A stretch of DNA of 64,000 nt from Loxodes magnus (GCA_946699065.1 CAMPDV010000287.1:310001-374000); one strand, 5' to 3'. Counted from the first letter of the stretch, positions 51,711 through 63,843 are shown. The notes: a model not told the origin generated them from the sequence alone. Program-made: numbers and translations.

Positions 51711-52005
51711 TATAGAGCGCGTAGCACTCTCGTTGGTGCGCAGCTCTTTAAAAAAAATGTTTCATACTGACAAGAATGTTTTTTACTGATAAAATTATCA
51801 GATACTGGTAGACCTTGTTCAATATTGATATAATTTAAGAATACTCGTAATCTTTAATACTTTTTGGAGGTCCAAGGACATGGCAGGATTGTGTCTCATT
51901 GCATCGACAAAGCAGAGGACGACATGTGTCAATTATGAGTACTTAACTTCCCCAACCTCTGATGAAGATGACCTTATTGCTCACCTTCGAACAACTATTT
52001 AATAA
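51711..52005 (+). repeat. Short GC-richer element with conserved tRNA-like head, copy 2
   Basis: The head reads TATAGAGCGCGTAGCACTC, then TCGTTGGTGCGCAGCTCTTT. GAGC/GCTC and GCAC/GTGC can pair, and the text resembles the 5' half of a tRNA (acceptor GAGCGCG, TA, GCAC stem, TTGGT loop), including an A-box-like TAGC...TTGG. The body (51850-51995) is GC-richer than the flanks and non-coding, and it ends in TATATATATA. No convincing B box; CACCTTCGAACAAC at the end is a weak candidate. Likely a SINE-like element or the 5' end of a LINE. Confidence 0.6.
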
Positions 52006-52692
52006 TATATATATATAATAAATAAATTTGACTTATAATAATTTATAGAAATGTTTATAAGTTATTTAAATCTTCTTTCTTAAACAATTTGATTTACTTT
52101 GCTTCTTCTTGATCTTTATCTGTATATTATTCTTATTCTGTTTTTCAATTTTTTAAATCATATCTATTTTTCATACACTCATGTGTTTAAAAATCCTTAA
52201 AAATAGCACATAAATTGCTGATATTCAAAATGTTCAGAATATTTTACTTAAAATTTAAGTAAATTTAAGACCAAAGTTATAATTCTTACAAAAAAAGATA
52301 TGATTGGATATTTAAAATGAAAATATTAGTTTTGATTTAAATTTAAATCTTTAAACTAAGAAAAATAAAATAAAACAGGCTGAAGTTATTTCATTTTGTT
52401 CTAATTAATTTGTACATAAAATTTATCATATAAAAGGCTACTAAATAAAAATCATTTTTGACATAGGATTTATAAGATTTTATCCCTCTTATAGTTGCAG
52501 ATCTTAAGTTGACATACACTCTCAGATTGATGATAGATAACTTCAACAAGTAGTATTATTTCTCAGAAGCCATTTTATTCATATATAATAAAATATTTTA
52601 TTAGTACTATTAAAGAATATAAAAATTACTTCTAAGAAATAACAGAATTTATACCAGTACACTAAAACAGGAAACCCTTCTAAAAAATAAAA
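52006..52692. other. AT-rich spacer
   Basis: No gene or repeat recognised. Confidence 0.5.
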
Positions 52693-53215
52693 ATGCGTAG
52701 GCTATATAAAGGAAGAAAGTTAGATGCAAGACTGATACGATTAACATTAATCACCTGGAAACCAGAAATTAGAAAAACTACATATAGAAACATAAATAGA
52801 GATGCTATCCAAGTCATTAAAATATTTTATATTAAAAATAGAAAACTCATGGAAGGTAGAAAAATTAGAAAAAATAATAAAGAACCTACTTGAGAAGCAT
52901 TATTACTTAGTCTTAGATATGTAAAACAAATTAGAATAAAAAATAACTTAAATTTTACAATATATCCAGGTAATATAATTTTCTTTTTAACAGAACAAAT
53001 CGATCCTATGAAAATAATATTATAACTCAAAATTTTGATCTTTGGATAAAGAATAATTAAGATCGCTACAAACAAGAGAGTAACTATTCAGACTATTAAA
53101 GGATGGTGCGCTAATGAAGTGTTACACCTCCTAATTAGCCTAGTAGGAATTTTAATAAATCAAATAAAGATAAACTGATAGAATATATCAGATGGCTTAT
53201 TATTAAAACTTGATA
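52693..53215 (+). mobile_element. ORF1-like coding remnant, plus-strand member of an inverted pair
   Basis: Helical, Lys/Leu-rich text (LEKLHIETQIEMLSKSLKYF, KLEKIIKNLLEKHYYLVL) leads to QLFRLLKDGALMK, which is shared with the minus-strand copy at 53580-54200 (QLFRILKDGALMK). Nucleotide similarity between the arms is strongest over about 53090-53215. The zinc-knuckle part seen in the partner is missing here. Degenerate; family inferred from its partner. Confidence 0.5.
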
Positions 53216-53579
53216 AAGTCCTTTATTTTCTTTTTACTATTAAAAATATACTAATGCAAGCTGCTATGAGATAAAATGTTATTTAATTTTTTTATTTTTC
53301 TTCTTTTAGTCTTAAACATTTTACAATTTTTTACTAAATGATAGGTTGAATAGTAGAGATAGCATTTCTTTATTAAATAATTTTATTATTAAATCTTTTT
53401 CTTTACTTTTGTTATCCTTCTATTTCAGAGATTCATTTTACTACTATGTTTAAGATCCTTCAATATCCAATTTAATTATAGTTTCCTATTTTATTCTTGT
53501 ATTAAAAATTACTTTTAGTAATCAATCTGTTAGTCTCAATTACTTAGATTTATTCTTTTCTTTTAAAGTTAAAGTTAAA

Positions 53580-54200
53580 GTTAAAAAGCTTTGTTAAAGC
53601 CTTAGTAGTCAGCCATCAGAACTATTCTATCAGCTTGTCTCCATTAGTTTGTCATGAATTCCTACTAGGCTTAGTTAGGCGGTATAGCCCTTCATTAGTG
53701 CACCATCCTTTAATATTCTAAATAATTATAGTCTTGCATGTAGCGTTCCTAATTATTTCTCCAAGGATTAAGATTTGAATTAAAGAATTTTTTTCTATAA
53801 TTTTTCCGCTTTATGTTGGATATATCCTAAATAGTTTTTAAAAAATATCTTATTTATTCTTTCTTTAAATTTCGCTTAGTTAGTAGCAGTATTTTCATTG
53901 GTGTTATTTATTGCACACGTAGCATTTTATTCTTCTTTTAAACTATTATTCCTGTAACCCTTATTTAATTTAAATTTACTACTTATTTTAAATAAACGTT
54001 TACTGTTTATTTTAATTTGAGGCTTCATTTCTATTTCCATAGGATCTGATTAATTCTGTTAAATCGAAAATGGTGTTACCTGAATTTATTATTAAATTTA
54101 AAGAATTCTTTGTTCCAGTTTATTTTTTATTTCATATGATTATTAATATTGTTTCTCAAGCAAAGACGTTATTAATTTTTCTAATTTTTCTACTTTAGCA
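53580..54200 (-). mobile_element. ORF1-like remnant with zinc knuckle, minus-strand member of the pair
   Basis: Minus-strand text contains a Cys/His knuckle (KCYVCNKQHQWKYC, spacing CX2CX3HX4C) near 53935 and, further on, the QLFRILKDGALMKGY region shared with 52693-53215. The segments shared by the two copies are in opposite orientation with about 360 bases between them. An additional stretch around the knuckle is present here only. Not whole. Resembles the zinc-knuckle ORF1 copies elsewhere in the window. Confidence 0.5.
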
Positions 54201-54325
54201 ATAAGGTATATATTTTTGAACATAAACTATTTTAATAACTTAGATAATATTTCTATTTGAGTTTGTGTTCGAAGTTTTTTTAATTCTGTATTTCCAAGTT
54301 ATATAATTTTTGTTAAAATAAAAAA

Positions 54326-55620
54326 ATGGAAGGATTCAAAAGAGGTTTCTATACCACCTCCAAAAAGTTGGAGAGGAAACTTGAATCCAATCTTGGATAG
54401 TCTTCTTACTCTTAACCCTAATTTTTTCTTAATTCTAACAACCTGAAGAGGAACAGAAACAAGCTAAGAAGACAACACATGAGATAATTCCAACCTCAGA
54501 AGAGAAGCCCAGAAAGCAGATGAAGTCTGCTCTGCACCAGGAGGTCTCAAAGTTCAATCCTTCTGGCCAGATGAGCATGGAACAGCTCATCAAAGTGGTA
54601 CTAAACCTCCAGGAAGAGGTTAGGAAACTTAGAAAGGACAATGAGAAACTGATGGAAAAACTCAACCTAGCGGAAGGAATAGAATCCAGACTTATGTCCT
54701 AAGAAAGAGAACTAAGCGCTTTCTGAAACATATCTTAAGAACAGAGTAGCTAATCCTAAAATTAGCTTCAGAAACAATCTGATCTGACTATTAGACTGGA
54801 AATACTAGAAAAGAAATTAGATGAGCAAAGGGGAGATCCAATGATGATTGAAGAGACCAATAGGAAGACTAAGGTTAAACTCCAAAAAGTAGTGAAGAAA
54901 TGTTACTACTGCAATTAGACAGAACACTTATGAAGACGCTGCAAGGAATTCCAAAAATTTCAAGACGTAGTATTGGAATAAATAAAGAACCATACAAGCA
55001 CAGTAGAGGAAGAAAAAACAAATGTAGTAGAGACAAATAAGAGAAAGATTATACTTAAATGAATAAGGATACATTTACAAGAGAAAATTTAATTAGAAAT
55101 AAGGCTAGATCCTGAAATGACAAGAGTAATGGGAGGAAAGAGGAGTAGAGACATCTAAAACTTGATTTTTAACACTGGAGCAATCTGGTGTCCAGCATGA
55201 AGAGGTGAAAATCCTCGAAAATTGCTAAACTTAATTTATCCTATTATTATAATTTTTGTTAAAATCTTCAAACTCAACATTACTTTACGAACCATTAATA
55301 TTATTTGCAAATTTTAATTAAATAATTAATCACTTTCTCTTTCAAGCCACTAGAAATTCCTTCCCAGCTCCACGAATCAAGGCGCTCCTTAATTCACATG
55401 ACGTGGATATTTTATTCCTTAATCCAATAAACTCATATCAGGGAGTTTTATGAATAGATCTCAAAACTTCAAGCCGCTAGCAAGAGTGAATAACCAAAAA
55501 TTTCAATCCTTACAGGAATTGAATTTAAACAAGTACATTCTCAGTGACAGGATAGAAACTCGACCTTATCCATAAAACTAGAAGATTATATCGAACGATC
55601 AACCTCAACTCCAGCTTTTA
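54326..55620 (+). mobile_element. LINE 5' fragment: ORF1 with zinc knuckle and start of ORF2 endonuclease
   Basis: ORF1 text includes EEKPRKQMKSALHQEVSKF, a coiled coil (LQEEVRKLRKDNEKLMEKL) and an intact CX2CX4HX4C knuckle (KCYYCNQTEHLWRRC) near 54900. It begins with ATG 54326, but that ATG is two bases out of frame with the main reading, so a shift or short intron lies near 54400-54440. Downstream, around 55370-55450, IKALLNSHDVDILFLN followed by SYQGVLWIDLK resembles the N-terminus of a LINE AP-endonuclease. The element then stops near 55620, so RT is absent (3'-truncated or interrupted). The region is visibly GC-richer than its surroundings, and most Gln codons are CAA/CAG, unlike host genes. 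Endonuclease identity is moderate. Confidence 0.65.
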
Positions 55621-56260
55621 ACTTACTATAAGCTAATTTAAAATATTTGAACGCATGTAAAGTTCTTAGCTATTTTTAAATAAGGGACTGGCTAATATAA
55701 ACTTACTATATAAGAAGCTCTATATTGCATGATCAGATACTATTATTTTTTAAATGCTCAATTAAAGTATCTAGATTTATAGATCTAAATATTCCATAGA
55801 ATGCTAGCATACAAAAAGTTTGAACTGTTGAAAATAAAAAAAAGTGAAAAATAAGAGTAGAATTTTAAAGTAAAATAATAATTTAAAAATAAATTAAATA
55901 AAATAGGTACTTTATAAATAAGATATACTACTTAAAAATATTATCTATCTTATTTAAGAAGCTTTAGCTAATTTAGTTTATTAAGTTTAATATTAATAGT
56001 TTAATATGAGTCAATTAATCATTTTGCTAACTTAATATTTGTATTAAAATTTATACTAAAAGAAATCAACTTTTATATATATTTACATTTATTATTTTTA
56101 TAATAAATATTTTATATTGAAATAATTAATAAAAAATAAGATAATTTTAAATATATTTTAATAATATAAATAAATAATTTAAATATTATATTCTTAATTG
56201 TAATTCAAAAATGTAGAAAAATTCCCAATTATAACCTACTTTTTATTGAACAAAGAGAAA
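55621..56260. other. AT-rich spacer
   Basis: No gene or repeat recognised. Confidence 0.5.
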
Positions 56261-56662
56261 ATGCAACCATCAAAATTAATATTCAGACTGAGAAGCTAAC
56301 TACTTTTTTTTAGAAGTGATCTTCAAGAAAGACATATTCCTTAAGAATATGATTAATGCTTATGTCAAGAAAAAGAGACATCTAACACATATTCAAATGT
56401 AAATACTACCAAACAAGTATAGATAATATTAAAACCTAAATAGATAAAATCATTAAAAGAAAAAATAAAGCGTAAAATAATATAAACTAAGAAAATCTTT
56501 ATGAAAATATAGAACAAGAGCTCTTAGAATATAATTAAAACATAACAAATTAAATATTTTGCAAAAAAGACTATATGACTCAAATTGATAGAATAATAAA
56601 ATCTACATGAAGCAGAATAAAATAAACATTAAAACAAATATATTCTTTCTAAAACTTAATGA
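56261..56662 (+). CDS. Hypothetical small basic protein (133 aa)
   Basis: ATG 56261 and TGA 56660-56662 enclose 134 codons in one frame (MQPSKLIFRLRSQLLFF, LQERHIPQEYDQCLCQEKE, LKPKQIKSLKEKIKRKIIQ). The protein is basic and Lys/Gln-rich with a few Cys and no known motif. Neighbouring frames read comparably, so this is a weak call based on one closed frame and composition. Confidence 0.33.
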
Positions 56663-58485
56663 AAATAAGACAAGTAAATCTAATCTTAATGAGACAAGAA
56701 GAAATACTACAACATTTTCAAGAGTACTTAAAAGTAGAAGTGTATTGAGTATAGACTTAAAACTTCAAAGCTATTAAGCAAACTTTATTATTTTTAATTT
56801 AATTTAATTTAATTTAATTATATTCTTAATTAAATTATATATATCATACTGTTATTTTTATTTTTATACTATCTGATTTTATTAACTTATTATTTATTTT
56901 ATTTACCTAAATTATATGCAAAATGTAAGCTACTCAAAAATGTTAAATTTGCTTATATTACAACAATTAAACTAACATTTTTACAATTGTTTTACCTTAA
57001 TCCTATATTTATTGTAGTTTTGTGTTGGATTACTCAATACTATTTGTAAGATTTGATGTTATATCCTATTTATTGAGTGTTCTATATAAATTTTAAAGAT
57101 TTTCTAAAGCTAAAGATTATATATATTAAAATAAAAATATGCTAATATTATAAAAGTAAATAATTCTTAGAAAAATAAAGTTAAAAGTTTAAATGAAAGC
57201 AAATATTGAATGATTAAAAGTAAAAATGTATTAATAAGATAAAAATAACATTATTAATAAAAATTTAGATAAAATGTGTAAAGGACTTAAATTATTAGAT
57301 TTAACACTAATAAAGTTTAATTAATAATACACCAATAAAAGGAGAATAACATTATATATTCATAAATTAAACTGATAGTTTGCTAAATTATCAAAGAATT
57401 ATCAATATATAATTGATTTGATAGTAAAAAATAGTAAGAACTAAGTATTAACTTTAAAATTAAAAAATGAGACATAGAAAATAAAATATAATAATATTTT
57501 GATTGATTTTACTTCATAATTGATTAAGACTATTTTTAAATACTTTTAATTTATTAAATAATCTCTTAGTTATGTTTAGTTTAATAATTTATTTTATTTA
57601 ATAGATATTAAAATAATTTTAATTAATATATTGTTTTCAATATAAAGTCAATTATTATTTTATAAAATTTAAAAAATGGTAAATAAAAATAAATTTTATT
57701 TTTAAAAGAAAGCAAAATTTCTTTCTTTTTATTAAAATTAGAAAAATTATTAAAGTAACTTTCTTTTTTCATTCCATAAAAAAATCTACTCCTTAAGAAT
57801 ATTTTTTTCTAAATTTTTGATTTCTTGTAATCAATCAAATCTTAAATAGGTATTTAAAATTCTTTTTATTTTTAGTAAAATATTTAAAGTAAAAAGTCTA
57901 ACTTCATTATTTACGTAAAAAAATAATGTTCTACATTATAAAAATCCTTTATTAAAGGTTAATTATAAAGTGAGATAGAGTTTCGATTATAAACTAATTA
58001 ATTAATTTACTAAAAGAATTTAAACTATAATAAAAATAAAATACTTACTATAAATAATTTAAAACATAAAAATATTCTTAACCTGTAGAATATTTAATTA
58101 TATAGTTAATAATTTTACTAAATTATTATACCTTAATCAACTATTAATTTATGCTTTATAATTTTATTTACAATTTTAAAAAAAATAATTTACAAATAAT
58201 TACATTATAAGCAAGTAATTAGAAAATAAAACGATACGAAATAAATTATTTGCAAATATTTATCATTAAAAGAATAAAAATGTTACCAATTATATTACTT
58301 TATTAAAAATAAACAAAAAATTTAGTTTAAAATTTAGATAATTTTATTAATTAAATTATATAATTAGATTTTCCTCCAGAAAGAGGTTAATGAAAAAATT
58401 ATAGTAAAAAGCAATATATATATCTTTTAGACTATATCAAGACAGTTTTAAAATAGTATTTAAAAACTAGATTAACTATTAATCA
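56663..58485. other. Very AT-rich intergenic region with an AATTT tandem
   Basis: Tandem TTTAA units lie at about 56792-56825. The rest is A/T-rich without any feature I can support. Confidence 0.5.
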
Positions 58486-58489
58486 TTAA

Positions 58490-59430
58490 AATAATTATTT
58501 GTCCTTCCATTCGATTGAAGTTTTAAATGTATGAAATCTACGTTCCTGTATGTTCTATTATTATATTTCATTTTCCTTAACTTCCCCTCTATTTATTTTA
58601 AGAGTTAAACATTTTTTTCTTTATAATTTTCCCATTTTTTGATGGTAAGAATTCCGTCACTCTTTACTTCAGTTTCTATCAGCATATATTTCTCCAGATA
58701 TTATTTCTTATTTATTTATAGTATGTGAATGTTTCCAACGCAAATGCTAAGTGCTCTTGTAAATATAGCGTCCTTTTCTTGCTCTAGGAAATTTTTTTTC
58801 TTGTTTTTCTATTTCTATGGGAGTTCCTTATAAAGGCTTCTGCAAACTTCATTCTAATAATTTTAGTTTTGAATCTAATTATACTCAATATTTTTACTCT
58901 CTCAATAATCAAATATCATTCTCTAACTCTGTCATTCTATCATAAGATTCAATTTTAGCTCTTCGGTCTATCATATAGATTTCATAATCATTTGCATGTT
59001 TAGAGGTTCTGACCTATTTCAAATATTTTTTCCTTCTATGAGTTTAATTCCCCTTCAAATTTTTTTAAAGATATTAACTGTATCAACTATTATGAATCCA
59101 TTCGTATAATTTCAATACTATCTAAATAAAATTACAGGGCCTATAATTAATTATCATACTTTGCCTTCTTCGTTCATTTTTATATATTACTTCCAGAGAT
59201 TCAGTTTAATGGTCTCTTTTTTCCGTTTTTATTGGAGGCGTTGAGAGTTGTGTTAACTTTTCTGTTCGGAATTTTTTCTTCAACGTCTATTTGTATGTTG
59301 ATGGAAGAAAGCTGTTTTTATTTTTTATTATTAAAGATGTTATTTCTTAATTTTTAAGTTTCTTTTCTGCTGGACTATTGTTGGTCTTAAGAAAAATGGA
59401 CTAGTTGAAGTTGAAACATGATAAGAGAAC
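58490..59430 (-). CDS. Coding-like region, frame unresolved
   Basis: The minus strand is purine-rich and protein-like throughout, but all three frames read well in places. Examples are VEEKIPNRKVNTTLNASNK near 59280, TSKHANDYEIYMIDRRAKIE near 58990, and LRKMKYNNRTYRNVDFIHL near 58560. This fits one gene with short introns or a decayed gene. No domain is recognised; a basic region followed by a leucine-rich helix is visible but does not match bZIP spacing. Confidence 0.4.
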
Positions 59431-60199
59431 ATACTTCTAGTTTTCTCTCCTAATCCGAGGAAGTAATAAAAAACTTTTCTGATTATAGCCATTTTAGTTT
59501 ATAGACTAAATTAATCTTAATATTTAATTAAGCTAAACATGCTATAACAATTCATAAAAAGGACTTATTGATCTAATTACAGAGTAAATATTTTAATATT
59601 TGTTCATAAAAGTAAAAGAACTATATTGATAGAAATTGTTTATGAAAGCGTATAAAGATAAAGTAGATGAAATAAATAATAAATAGTTTAGAATTATATA
59701 AAATAAGCTATATAAACTAACTTAGTAAAATAGGATTAATTTGTAAATGAAATTAGAAGTATTATCTACTATTGATAAAGAGTATTATTATTATTATTAA
59801 TGATTAAAACAAAAAATAAAAAAGGAGAAATAGCTTAGTCAATGGGATCTTAGCATATGCTAATTTGGTAAATAATAATTGAAAAAGTGAATAAAAAATG
59901 ATAATAATAATAATATTTTTAATAAATATAAAATTGAAAATATCTATTTAGTGTTTTATATAATTAAGTATTACTTAAAAATTCTATAATAATAAAAAAT
60001 ATGAAGTTGACTTATTTTTAATGATAGTTAATAAATTAAATATGAATAATTAGATTTTTTGAATTAAAAAATGTTGTAAATAATTTATAAATCTGATGAT
60101 AACTATTTGATTATTATATTTATCTAGTCTGATAAAATATTAAAATAAATGAATAACAATTAAATATTTTAATCGAATGTACATAAAATAATTTTGCTC
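59431..60199. other. AT-rich spacer
   Basis: Contains a short ATT triplet run near 59786. No gene is seen. Confidence 0.5.
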
Positions 60200-61109
60200 T
60201 ATCTATTTTATGACTAACTATGTAATAGTAAAATGTATTGTAATATTTAGCATTATTGAAAAGCTTAATGTATAAAAATAGTAAATTTGAAAGAGTATAA
60301 ATTTCCTATATGATGTATATTAAACTAAAATAAAATTTCTTATATAAATTATTTAATAATATTTTATATATATTAATTATAAGTTGAAAATTCTAGCAAA
60401 AAAGGAAGCAAGCAAATATATCATGTAACCATTTTAAGTAAAATAATTGTTTAAATTAGTAATAAAGTTATTATAAATGAATATGTATTCAGATATTTTA
60501 ATATATAATAGCTATTTTAATATCTATCTATATTTAAAGATGCTTAATATTTAGCTCTTTAATTCTAAAAGGTTAGTATTATTATATAAGCTTGTATGGA
60601 ATTATCATTTTAATCTACTTAAATAATTAAATAATTTTAGATAAATAAAATTATTTATTTACATTTGCTATAAAATTAGAGCCTATTATTTTATTTTTAC
60701 TAGTAGATATCTTCGTAGCTAGTTTTTACCCTAAAGTTATAAATTATGTATAATAATTTTATTGAGATATAAATGTTAATAAGAGATTTTTCCATGAGAA
60801 TCTTAAAGATAAATTAAACTTAACTTCTAAATATAGCTATTAATAATAAGAATTCTAATTTTATCAAATTATAAGACAGATAATAATTCAAATTATTTAC
60901 TTAAATAGTTCAATATTTATAAAAATTATCAAGTAACCATAAATACATTTATACTATTTCACTACTAAATATCAACTAACTAGATCAAACTCTTCAAACA
61001 TTACATATATATATTATACATTATTCATTTATTTAACTATTAATTAAATTTATTATTTTAATATTTAATACTTATATATAAATAATATTATAATTTTAAA
61101 TTATATTAG

Positions 61110-62647
61110 TCAGCCAATTCTTTTTAATGCTATATAGCTCAAATTTACTAAGTCGATCTTTAATACTGAATCTCTATCTTATTCATAAGCAAAAACATAT
61201 CCAAACTTATTTCTTACTTTCATCTCTGTCTAAGTAGCAACATTTTAAAAGATTTATATTTATTCTCATTATTCTTTGTTTCTTTTATATATTCTTCTTA
61301 ATTATTATAATGTTTATAAATTTTTAATACCTCCAATTATAACTAAAGGTTCTAAGCACACTATAGGTCAAGCGACAGATTCAGGAAGTTTCAAATCACA
61401 CTTACTCCATCTATCATTTTATATATTATATTTTCATATGTCTTTTAAAGTTTATCCTTTCTAATTTGCTCCTCCAAAAGAATAAATATTTTGTTCATCT
61501 TTATCTACTATTAATGCTTAATAAGTTATTTAAAAAGGAAATTAAGAACAGTTCTATCATTTATTTTCATTTCCTATTTTTAACTTTTCTACTGATTATA
61601 ATATCTGTCTCTTTCTAATACTACCTCCAACTACATAAATATGTTCTTTAGCTACTGCTATTCCAAATCCAAATCTTTCTTCATTTAGATTACTAAGTCT
61701 TTTACTATTACCTTCATAATCAATTTATCAAGTTTCTTTTATTCCTTAAAGTTAATTTTAAGATAATCCTCCAATTAAATATAACTTATTTTAATATGCT
61801 ATACTTCTACTTCCTAAGGGGATCATATTTTAAATTTTTACTTGCTGTAGTTATTCTTTTTCAATATCAAATAATCATAAATTTTTAGTTTCAAACTAAA
61901 AAAAGTGAATATGCATAGAATCTTTTAACTTTTATTATGTTTATTTCATTTAGTTTATATTTATCTAAACCATTTTTTATTCTTCTAAATTTATATTTTC
62001 TTATAGTTTCTACCTTATTAGTGAGATGTAATTTTTATTTAGGTTTTATATTTTATTCATTAAATTTCTAAGTAAAAGTATAAAATTTTATTTTTAAGTT
62101 TATAAGATTTTAATGTTTTAATTTTATTACTTTTATATCATTTATTTTTAGTCTAAATTTTATATTTCAAAAATACTTTTTAAATTTAATTTAGAAATTA
62201 TATTTCTATCTCTTATTCAATTCTATAAGATCTTTATTTTCTAATCTAAATAAAAAACACTTTAAGATTATATTTCTTTATTCCTAAGATTACTTTATAC
62301 TATTAAGTTAATAAGTAACTTACTAATATTTTATTATTTCTTTGTAATAGTAAAAGCTTTTTCTATTATTTACCTCTATATATCTTTTAACTTCTATTTA
62401 GTATTCTAACCTTTTTAGATTTATTATTCTTTCTCTTATATCTTTATTATTATATCTGTATAGGTAAATCTTCAAATTTAAAATGATATGTTTTCTAGCA
62501 AATAGGGCATGACATTAATCCTTATAATCAGTACTGAGTATTCAAACATAAACCACAGTAAATATGTCCACAAGGTAAGGCAGTTGGAAGAGCGTTAGTT
62601 AAGTTGTAATCTTCCAAGCAGATTAAGCATTTTGGTAAGGCTTACAT
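61110..62647 (-). CDS. RING/coiled-coil/kelch protein, copy B
   Basis: Starts at ATG 62647 with the same RING as copy A (CLICLEDYNL, PCGHIYCGLC, SCPIC). The kelch part reads GFGIAVAKEHIYVVGGSIRK, NIYSFGGANQKGQTLKDIW, LVIIGGI and ends VLKIDLVNLSYIALKRIG with TGA at 61110. RING and kelch frames are offset by two bases as in copy A, and the extra 18 bases relative to A are a multiple of three, so the coding relation is preserved. Replacements relative to A cluster in the kelch blades (SRNG to IRKR, AAAQD to AVAKE, TFQTLVV to TYQALIV). Both copies look functional; B may recognise a different substrate. Confidence 0.82.
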
Positions 62648-63187
62648 TTTATTATAATTTAGATAAAAAGTGAGGTTAAATAGTAAATTTATAACAGTTA
62701 GTATCATAAAGTATGATAATAAAAATATATATTATATGAATATAATTAGGTAGATCTAAATAAGAGTGTAAGAGTATAATAGATATTTAGTAATAATATG
62801 ATATAAATATATATTATTAAAGCTAATACTTATACCTTGTTCTTCAATTACTTGGTGAGTTTAATTAGAGGGTATTACAGTTTAATTTAGAGTGAGTTTA
62901 AAAGGATCTTTGAATAATAATTTGGATTTGAAGTGGTTATAGGATATAAATAATAATTATAAATATAATTATGAAATCTATTTTAAGGTTTCTTATTTTG
63001 TTAAGATAATCTAAATAATACTTTGATTAATGCTATATATTTTTATATATTTATGCTATTTTTATTAAAAGGCTTTGAATAAGGATAAATTTGTTTTAAT
63101 TATATTAAGTTATTTTAAAATCATTTTTAATTGTTTCTCGCTCCAAGAAAATAAAGAAAAATACATTAATATTATGGACAAATAGTG

Positions 63188-63300
63188 AATCTCTCTTAAT
63201 ATATTTATTTAAATAACCCATTTTAAATATCAATTTGAAGAATTAAAATAAGGCTATGTAAGATTATTTTTAATATAAGGAATCAAAAATACTTTAATTT
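63188..63300 (+). repeat. Dispersed AATCTCTCTTA repeat, copy 3 (diverged)
   Basis: Keeps AATCTCTCTTA and ATTTAAATA at the same distance upstream of the copy B RING/kelch gene as copy 2 has from copy A. The remainder has drifted. Confidence 0.4.
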
Positions 63301-63529
63301 ATTCACTAAGGGATTTTACTAAAGCACTAATATTTAATAGTAATATACTCCTACAAATTAAAACTATTAAAACTAAATATATAATTTCACACCTTTTTAA
63401 TTATTACTATATTAAAAGACTAAAAATCATTACAACATAGTTTACATTTAGTTTAATTAAGAGTAAAATTACAGTCTAAGCTAGTTATATCTAATAATTA
63501 AATATATAAAATATATTATTATAATTATC

Positions 63530-63843
63530 ATTTAAGAATATTTTAAATAGTGGAGGAGCAAGGCTCTAACTAAGATTAACTTAAACTCAAGTACCATGGA
63601 AGTACTTAAGAGCGACGAACTGGACAAGAATCTTGACAATAGCCAAGCAAGAAAGAGACATTGAGTAACGGCTGATGAAAGACGATTATATCTCTTGGGG
63701 GCATGACTCCAAACATTCTGAAGTAAAATACAGAATTTCATAAGGAATGAAGCACTGGATTAAACTTCCAATAAGAGATTTTTTATTTTTTAAAATAAAA
63801 TTTTAAAGAACTGCGTATTATCTAGAGTGCTACGTGTTCTAAA
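63530..63843 (-). repeat. Short GC-richer element with conserved head, copy 3
   Basis: On the minus strand the head reads TAGAACACGTAGCACTCTAG, then TACGCAGTTCTTTAAAA, aligning with the heads at 51711 and 32302. The body (63540-63760) is GC-richer than the flanks, is not similar to the bodies of the other two copies and has no recognisable coding motif. It ends in AT-rich DNA near 63530. Confidence 0.55.

Larger units (their letters stand above)
60200..63340. repeat. Segmental duplication, copy B
   Basis: Counterpart of 36296-39330 in the same orientation. The sharp left edge begins at TATCTATTTTATGACTAAC. See copy A for the pattern of divergence. The shared left 960 bases are non-coding, so their near identity points to a recent duplication or recent conversion rather than to selection. 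Confidence 0.9.

Noticed and set aside
51711-51750. Functional tRNA gene
   Set aside because: Only a 5' half resembles a tRNA; no anticodon arm, T arm or acceptor 3' strand could be completed.
54435-54665. Minus-strand Ser/Cys-rich frame
   Set aside because: Antisense of the coiled coil of the LINE ORF1, which has a zinc knuckle in its own frame.
58490-59430. bZIP transcription factor
   Set aside because: A basic stretch and leucine-rich helix are visible, but the N-x7-R spacing of bZIP is absent and the frame is unresolved.
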